A stretch of 57,883 nt of DNA from an uncultured Lachnospiraceae bacterium (GTDB lineage Bacteria; Bacillota; Clostridia; Lachnospirales; Lachnospiraceae), in assembly GCA_947626985.1 (NCBI GenBank), contig CANQUG010000015.1, positions 1 to 57,883 on the forward strand, read 5' to 3'. Position 1 is the stretch's first letter. Each line of letters begins with the position of its first letter. The notes under the pieces were generated by a model. It saw only the letters and a list, made by a program, of their open reading frames with translations. It was not told the origin of the DNA and did no database searches. The translations under genes were made by a program, and so were the position numbers. This document shows positions 53,694 to 57,883 of this stretch, piece by piece.

Positions 53694-54644
53694 ATGGGTG
53701 CTGAAAAAAAGGATATTACAGTGATTGGCAACGCCATTGTGGATGTGCTGGCAGGGCCTGTGAGCAGGGATGTCTTCCGGTTGGGATCTCATTCCGTGGA
53801 GAAAATCAAGCTTTCCTTTGGGGGAGACGCCCTGAATGAGGCAGTTCTGCTGTCCAGGTTCGGAAAACGGGTGGAATTGATTTCCAGGCTGGGAAAGGAC
53901 GAAGCCGGACACAGGGTGCTGGGTTATATCAGGGAAAACGGGATATCTGCGGATTCTGTGATTGTGGAAGAGGGATTGGATACCTCTGTGAATATTGTTC
54001 TTGTGGATAAAAAAGGAGAACGGTATTTTCTTACGAATCCCAACGGAAGTCAGAGAAAGCTTGAGGAAGGCGATCTTATGCCGTATCTGGATTCTGCGGG
54101 AGATATTGTAAGCTTTGCCAGTATGTTTATTTCCACTTCTCTGGATATTCCTGCCATGACCCGTGTATTCCGGAGGATTAAAAGCAGACCGGGCCGTATT
54201 CTTGCAGTGGATGTGACGAAAACGAAGCACGGAGAACGGCTGAAGGATTTGAAAGAGCTGATGCCATATATCGATTATTTTTTTCCTAATGAGGAAGAGG
54301 CGGCATTGCTTACCGGAACAGATGATGCGTATGTGAATGGAGAATTGTTTGTAAAAGCCGGTGTGAAGTGTGCTGTGATTAAGCGCGGCAGGCAGGGCTG
54401 TCTGATTTGTACAGAGAAGGAAATGATTGAGGTTCCTGCTTTTCCGGTGGTTGACTGTGTGGATACTACAGGCGCCGGCGACAGCTTTGCGGCAGGTTTT
54501 CTTTGGGCATTGTCAGAAAATTATTCTCTGGCTGACTGCGGAAGATTCGGCTGCGCCGTTTCTTCCTGTTCCGTGGAATGTGTAGGCGCGGTGGATGGAA
54601 TTTTATCCATCGAGGAGCCTATGAGGCGTTTTTCCGTTATGTAG
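53694..54644 (+). CDS. PfkB family carbohydrate kinase
   Basis: 316 residues from ATG 53694 behind AGAGGA. Ribokinase-like fold: DITVIGNAIVDVLAGPV, FGGDALNEAVLLSRFGKRVELISRLGKDEAGHRVLGYI (substrate GG motif), DYFFPNEEEAALLTG, and the catalytic anion-hole motif DTTGAGDSFAAGFLWAL with Asp base. It phosphorylates a sugar or nucleoside; specificity unclear. Upstream in-frame codons lack a ribosome-binding site. Confidence 0.9.
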   Translation: MGAEKKDITVIGNAIVDVLAGPVSRDVFRLGSHSVEKIKLSFGGDALNEAVLLSRFGKRVELISRLGKDEAGHRVLGYIRENGISADSVIVEEGLDTSVNIVLVDKKGERYFLTNPNGSQRKLEEGDLMPYLDSAGDIVSFASMFISTSLDIPAMTRVFRRIKSRPGRILAVDVTKTKHGERLKDLKELMPYIDYFFPNEEEAALLTGTDDAYVNGELFVKAGVKCAVIKRGRQGCLICTEKEMIEVPAFPVVDCVDTTGAGDSFAAGFLWALSENYSLADCGRFGCAVSSCSVECVGAVDGILSIEEPMRRFSVM

Positions 54645-54762
54645 TAAAAATGATATGATGCCAGAGTTAAAAGGTCATGTGTTTCGTTCTTGCACGAAAA
54701 GGCATAATTTTAGGACCCGTAAAATACCGAAAAGCAGTCATTTGTCGGACAACTTATAATAT

Positions 54763-54818
54763 AAGATCCTGAAAGAAGTCTCTGAAACTGCTTCTGAGAT
54801 TCTTTCGGGATCTTTTTA
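54763..54818 (+). terminator. Terminator after the PfkB gene
   Basis: AAGATCC-GAAAGAA and TTCTTTC-GGATCTTTTT enclose an inner TCTC/GAGA stem. A TTGTCGGACAA palindrome and TATAAT (54756-54761) lie just before it, so a small attenuated transcript toward the MATE gene is also possible. Confidence 0.7.
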
Positions 54819-55029
54819 TATTTTTTTCTGAAAAATTCCGGTGTCCATAAATGCACCGTAAAAATATGTCATGAACGTGTTCAATGTGCAATACCTCACG
54901 CAGAATAAATGTTATTCTTACACTGCAAATCAAAGAACAGGACATGATGAATATCGTACGAAACATTCATCTGTCGTATTTTTTGAAAATATGTCAGCAG
55001 CCGGTACAGCTGTGGAAAGTGAGGAAATT
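54819..55029 (+). other. Leader region of the second MATE gene
   Basis: About 210 bases of AT-rich sequence. The frame is open upstream of ATG 55030 to 54871 but that part has no ribosome-binding site or family similarity, so I exclude it from the gene. Confidence 0.4.
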
Positions 55030-56433
55030 ATGTCATTGAAATCAAAACAGAAAACTTCCCTGATAACGGATATGACGGAAGGAACTCCTATTCGACTGAT
55101 TATGGCTTTTGCAGTTCCTCTCCTGATCGGAAATATTTTTCAGCAGGTATACAGCCTTGCGGATACCATGATCGCAGGTCACTATCTGGGATCGGACGCC
55201 ATTGCGGCCATTGGAGCAACCAGCGTTCTTTATTCTCTGCTGATGAATATTGCGTGGGGTTTGAATAATGGGTACTGTATCGTGCTTTCCAGGATTTTTG
55301 GTTCCGGGGACAGAAACAAATTTAAAAAAGGCGTAGCTGCAATGATGGAACTGAATACAGGAATTGCTCTGGTGCTGACTGTACTTTCCGTCTGTTTTCT
55401 GAAACCGATGATGAGACTTCTCCGGACGCCTGCGGATATCTTTGACCAGTCTTATCTTTATATTGTTATCATTCTTGCGGGTCTTGTGACTACTGTGGCA
55501 TACAATGCCTGCGCCGGTTATCTGCGGGCTATGGGCAACAGCAGAATTCCGCTGTATTTTCTGATTTTGTCCAGTCTGTTAAATCTGGGACTGGATACAG
55601 TATTTATTGTAGTTCTGGGCATGGGAATCGCCGGAACGGCTCTTGCTACCGTGATCGCCCAGGCGGTGTCTGCGCTGCTCTGCGGATGGTATATCATGAA
55701 GTATTACAAAGAGTATCTTCCTTCTTTTTCCGAATTCAGGCTGGAAAGGGAAATAGTACAGGAAATGTTTTCCACCGGATTCTCCATGGCGATGATGCAG
55801 TCTGTGTTCTCTCTGGGCTCCGTGATTCTTCAGCGTTCCATCAACGAACTGGGAACAGTGATTATTACTGCCCATACTGCATCCAGACGGGTTTATGAGC
55901 TTTTGATGATTCCTATGAGTACTTTTTCCAACGCCAACAGTACTTTTGTCGGTCAGAATTACGGCGCAAAAAAGTACAGCCGTATTATTGAAGCCAATCG
56001 CAAAATGCTGGGTGTGGAATTTTTGTGGTCCATGTTTTCCATTGCGTTTTCATGGATTCTCGGAAGGCCTCTCATCATGTGGCTGACTGCCTCCGGGGAT
56101 CAGCAGATCATTTCCAATGCTCTTTTGAATCTGCGGATGAGTACTGCCTGTTTCTTCCCGCTGGGAGCTCTGTTTGTTCTTCGTTATTCCATGCAGGCCA
56201 TGGGGCATAAGGTACTTCCAGTGCTTTCCAGTGTGATAGAACTTCTGGTGAAGGTTTTTTCTGCGGCAGTTCTGGTTCCTGCTTTTGGTTATTTGGGCGT
56301 CGCCGTTACAGAGCCTGTGATCTGGTGTATCTGCGCAGTATTTCTGGGAGTGTTCTACGTAACCGCCGGACATCAGAAGCAGGGGAAAAAATCTGTGCAA
56401 GCTTCCGGAGTTCCGGTTTTGGTGGCACAATAA
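55030..56433 (+). CDS. MATE family efflux transporter
   Basis: 467 residues from ATG 55030 behind GAGG. Twelve membrane segments; ITDMTEGTPIRLIMAFAVPLLIGNIFQQVYSLADTMIAGHYLGSDAIAAIGA is the standard MATE opening and GYLRAMGNSRIPLYFLILSSLLNLGLDTVFIVVLGMGIAGTALATVIAQ the mid-protein signature. Exports cations or drugs using Na+ or H+ gradients. It is a different subgroup from the riboswitch-linked MATE at 4.1 kb and no riboswitch is evident. Confidence 0.92.
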   Translation: MSLKSKQKTSLITDMTEGTPIRLIMAFAVPLLIGNIFQQVYSLADTMIAGHYLGSDAIAAIGATSVLYSLLMNIAWGLNNGYCIVLSRIFGSGDRNKFKKGVAAMMELNTGIALVLTVLSVCFLKPMMRLLRTPADIFDQSYLYIVIILAGLVTTVAYNACAGYLRAMGNSRIPLYFLILSSLLNLGLDTVFIVVLGMGIAGTALATVIAQAVSALLCGWYIMKYYKEYLPSFSEFRLEREIVQEMFSTGFSMAMMQSVFSLGSVILQRSINELGTVIITAHTASRRVYELLMIPMSTFSNANSTFVGQNYGAKKYSRIIEANRKMLGVEFLWSMFSIAFSWILGRPLIMWLTASGDQQIISNALLNLRMSTACFFPLGALFVLRYSMQAMGHKVLPVLSSVIELLVKVFSAAVLVPAFGYLGVAVTEPVIWCICAVFLGVFYVTAGHQKQGKKSVQASGVPVLVAQ

Positions 56434-56484
56434 TGCTATGATGTTGTTGTCATAAGATTTGAGTTTCCTGCTGGTTGATTTTTT

Positions 56485-56525
56485 GAATCATAGGATGGTA
56501 CGTTCCTCGCCCCTTGGGGCATACA
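56485..56525 (+). repeat. Dispersed repeat, copy C
   Basis: TTTTGAATCATAGG followed by GTTCCTCGCCCCTTGGGGCATAC matches copy A at 12.6 kb over both blocks in the same relative order, on the opposite replication arm. Confidence 0.55.
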
Positions 56526-56598
56526 AATTATACTGAGGCAGCGAGATTGGGGAAAACACTTTTGTGGCTTGCACCAGGGAAGTTTATTTCAATATAAT

Positions 56599-56692
56599 GG
56601 GGCTGTGGATAAATGCTGATGCGGCGTAATATATGGAGAATTGAAGGATGATTCATTCATATATTGCGTGCCGTGCGATTATCCACAGCCCC
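56599..56692. repeat. Long palindrome with TTATCCACA arms
   Basis: GGGGCTGTGGATAA (56599-56612) is perfectly complementary to TTATCCACAGCCCC (56679-56692); inside, AATATATG (56628-56635) pairs with CATATATT (56658-56665). The arms contain perfect DnaA boxes in opposite orientation. Mini-element, terminator or DnaA-titration site are possible. Confidence 0.65.
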
Positions 56693-56883
56693 TTTTCAAG
56701 CTATATTAACTGTAATTTGGGGTAAAACTTAGGTTATAGTATGGAACGGAGAAAAAGGTGGCTTTTCGGCCAGCTATTTTTTTCTAAAAATTCAGGGAGG
56801 TATGAAACCCGGCTGGTTCTCATACCTCCCTGTCTCAGGATTGTTTATTTCCCAACAGCCCCTTTTCGGGCTGTCATGGTTTT

Positions 56884-57036
56884 TTATCTGGATACTGTCA
56901 CCGGAAACGATACGTTTCCGATCCACACATATGCTCTGTTTTCTGTTCCCGGCATTGTGCTGAACTGACGTCTTCCGTTTTCAAGCTTTTCCATTTTCTC
57001 AATCCTTCTCTGAATTTTTTCTGCAAAAGATATCAT
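56884..57036 (-). CDS. Possible 50-residue small protein
   Basis: ATG at 57036 follows GAGGA at suitable spacing. The product begins MISFAEKIQRRIEKMEKLENG and ends WIGNVSFPVTVSR: a basic amphipathic helix then a short beta-rich tail. It is leftward, against the local gene direction. No family recognised; codon use looks coding-like but the frame is short. Confidence 0.4.
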   Translation of the reverse strand: MISFAEKIQRRIEKMEKLENGRRQFSTMPGTENRAYVWIGNVSFPVTVSR

Positions 57037-57175
57037 ATGATCCTCACTTTCTGCCGTTCTCCGGCGCTTGAATTTTTTGTTCAGGTTTTATTTTGTATTT
57101 CCTGTTTGTGATGATAGAATATCATGTTTCTTCTTTGCGGTATTGCATAATTGTATCTTTTATAGCAGAAAAGAG

Positions 57176-57204
57176 TTGATTTTTTTGCATGGCTTGCTTA
57201 TAAT
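57176..57204 (+). promoter_or_regulatory. Promoter of the ogt leader RNA
   Basis: TTGATT (57176-57181), 17-base spacer, TATAAT (57199-57204). Transcription should start near 57211. Confidence 0.75.
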
Positions 57205-57210
57205 ATGCAG

Positions 57211-57374
57211 TATCTTTCGTCGTTACAGAGGGCGCCGTGCAAAATTTTCCTTTTGGTGTGTGACATCCTGTGCTGCGTCAACGAAGGCTTATCAGAGGGA
57301 AAAGGGTCAGGCTCCTTGCTGTGAGGAGAAAGAAAGAAAAAAGACAGTGGTTCGAAAAGGCCATTGTCTTTTTG
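57211..57374 (+). ncRNA. Leader RNA or sRNA ending in a terminator, upstream of ogt
   Basis: About 164 bases from the predicted start to a terminator: AAGACAGTGG (57341-57350) pairs with CCATTGTCTT (57361-57370) followed by TTT. In the 5' part CTTTCGT pairs with ACGAAGG and GTTACA with TGTGAC; CTCCTT and GAGGAG form another hairpin. The ogt ribosome-binding site starts 5 bases after the terminator, so it is either an attenuated 5' leader or an independent sRNA. Family not recognised. Confidence 0.5.
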
Positions 57375-57391
57375 CTGTGGAGGTTTTTAAG

Positions 57392-57883
57392 ATGATGGAG
57401 TACACGGGCAGGTATCAGTCTCCTCTGGGGGGAATTACTTTGGCCAGCGATGGAAAAGCGCTGACGGGACTCTGGTTCGACGGGCAGAAGTATTACGGAG
57501 ACACGTTATCCGAAGAGCGGGAGGAAAGGGAGCTGCTGGTGTTTGAGGAAGCAGGGCGCTGGCTGGATTGTTATTTCAGCGGAAATATACCGGATTTTAT
57601 GCCCGCTCTGTCTCCGAAAGGCTCCGGCTTCCGTCAGACGGTATGGAATATTCTGAAGGAAATACCCTACGGTCAGACTACTACTTACGGAGAGATCGCG
57701 AAGAAAATTGCGGAACAAAAAGGATTAAAATCCATGTCAGCCCAGGCAGTGGGAGGAGCTGTAGGACATAATCCCATCTCGATCATAATACCCTGTCACA
57801 GGGTTTTGGGCAGTGACGGAAGCCTTACCGGATATGCGGGAGGCATAGAGAAAAAAATAAAACTGCTGACTATTGAAAAAATA
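57392..57883 (+). CDS. ogt: Methylated-DNA-[protein]-cysteine S-methyltransferase (partial at window end)
   Basis: The frame opens at ATG 57392 behind GGAGG and runs off the window (164 residues seen). It removes alkyl groups from O6-guanine onto its own cysteine. SPLGGITLASDGKALTGLWF is the N-terminal domain; FRQTVWNILKEIPYGQTTTYGEIA is the DNA-binding helix-turn-helix with the Arg finger region, and the active site IIPCHRVLGSDGSLTGYAGG contains the acceptor Cys. Only the last ~10 residues seem missing. Single-use repair protein, cytoplasmic. Confidence 0.94.
   Translation, partial: MMEYTGRYQSPLGGITLASDGKALTGLWFDGQKYYGDTLSEEREERELLVFEEAGRWLDCYFSGNIPDFMPALSPKGSGFRQTVWNILKEIPYGQTTTYGEIAKKIAEQKGLKSMSAQAVGGAVGHNPISIIIPCHRVLGSDGSLTGYAGGIEKKIKLLTIEKI

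Larger units (their letters stand above)
56434..57391. other. Repeat-rich gap before ogt
   Basis: About 950 bases with no long gene. It holds a dispersed repeat (56485-56525), a long palindrome with DnaA-box sequence (56599-56692), a small leftward ORF (56884-57036), an ACAGCCCC...GGGCTGT hairpin (56855-56874) and a promoter-terminator RNA (57176-57374). Confidence 0.6.

Noticed and set aside
56741-56968. 75-residue rightward frame
   Set aside because: Runs through a hairpin and overlaps the leftward small ORF; no family-like sequence and no ribosome-binding site.
57211-57374. SRP (4.5S-type) or 6S RNA
   Set aside because: A GGTCAGG stretch is present, but the conserved SRP domain IV GGAAGCAGCC loop is absent and no long rod with central bubble typical of 6S could be drawn.
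1-57883. CRISPR array, prophage or intact insertion sequence
   Set aside because: No regularly spaced direct repeats, no cas, phage structural or transposase genes were found.

Overview
The window is the chromosomal replication-origin region of a low-to-moderate-GC Firmicute, most likely a Lachnospiraceae member (Blautia/Mediterraneibacter-like; this placement is an inference from gene content). The clearest signs are the order rpmH-rnpA-yidD-yidC-jag-mnmE-mnmG-rsmG on one side of dnaA and dnaN-S4 protein-recF on the other, a cluster of DnaA boxes between rpmH and dnaA, and ParAB with three parS sites about 13-16 kb from dnaA. Nearly all genes left of ~26 kb point left and nearly all genes right of it point right, as expected for leading strands leaving an origin at ~26.0-26.4 kb.

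Left edge (1-2.6 kb): a decayed end of an integrative conjugative element lying against the 3' end of a tRNA-Arg(CCT) gene. It keeps an intact pcfB-like gene, but the VirD4-type coupling gene, the HTH/DUF6017 replication gene and a ParA gene are all truncated, internally deleted or frameshifted. 2.9-10.2 kb: a secreted Big_2 protein with CxxC repeats, a MATE pump behind a probable guanidine-IV riboswitch, a DUF3881 protein, serS, a DUF4446 protein, parB and parA. 10.2-12.9 kb is an AT-rich accessory island with an alpha/beta hydrolase, parS sites, a large imperfect palindrome with a short ORF, and dispersed repeats. 12.9-18.2 kb is a four-gene GldA/F/G-like ABC system ending in an acidic DUF4340 protein (one parS lies inside that gene). 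18.4-25.9 kb is the conserved rsmG-to-rpmH block.

Right arm: oriC, dnaA, dnaN, S4 protein, recF. gyrB/gyrA do not follow recF; instead there is an 865-residue TPR/acidic-linker/AAA-like protein, then rsmA. After a small secreted helical protein and a likely four-hairpin sRNA come an S1-domain protein, a CBS/DRTGG inorganic pyrophosphatase, a flavin reductase, shikimate kinase, murA, metK, cysK, a MetY-type sulfhydrylase and hydE. 46.4-52.5 kb holds two signalling modules: response regulator/ABC ATPase/permease/kinase of the bacitracin-lantibiotic resistance type, with an exact 144-bp tandem duplication over the kinase 5' end, and a second kinase/regulator pair. The end holds a Ca/Na antiporter, a PfkB sugar kinase, a second MATE pump, a repeat-rich gap, a promoter-terminator leader RNA and a partial ogt gene.

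The items most worth following up are the structured element at 12.16-12.43 kb, the 35.3-kb sRNA candidate, the 144-bp duplication that creates a 44-residue membrane peptide, the 21-bp inverted-repeat element at 50.2-50.37 kb, and the leader RNA ahead of ogt. No CRISPR array, rRNA or intact transposase was seen.
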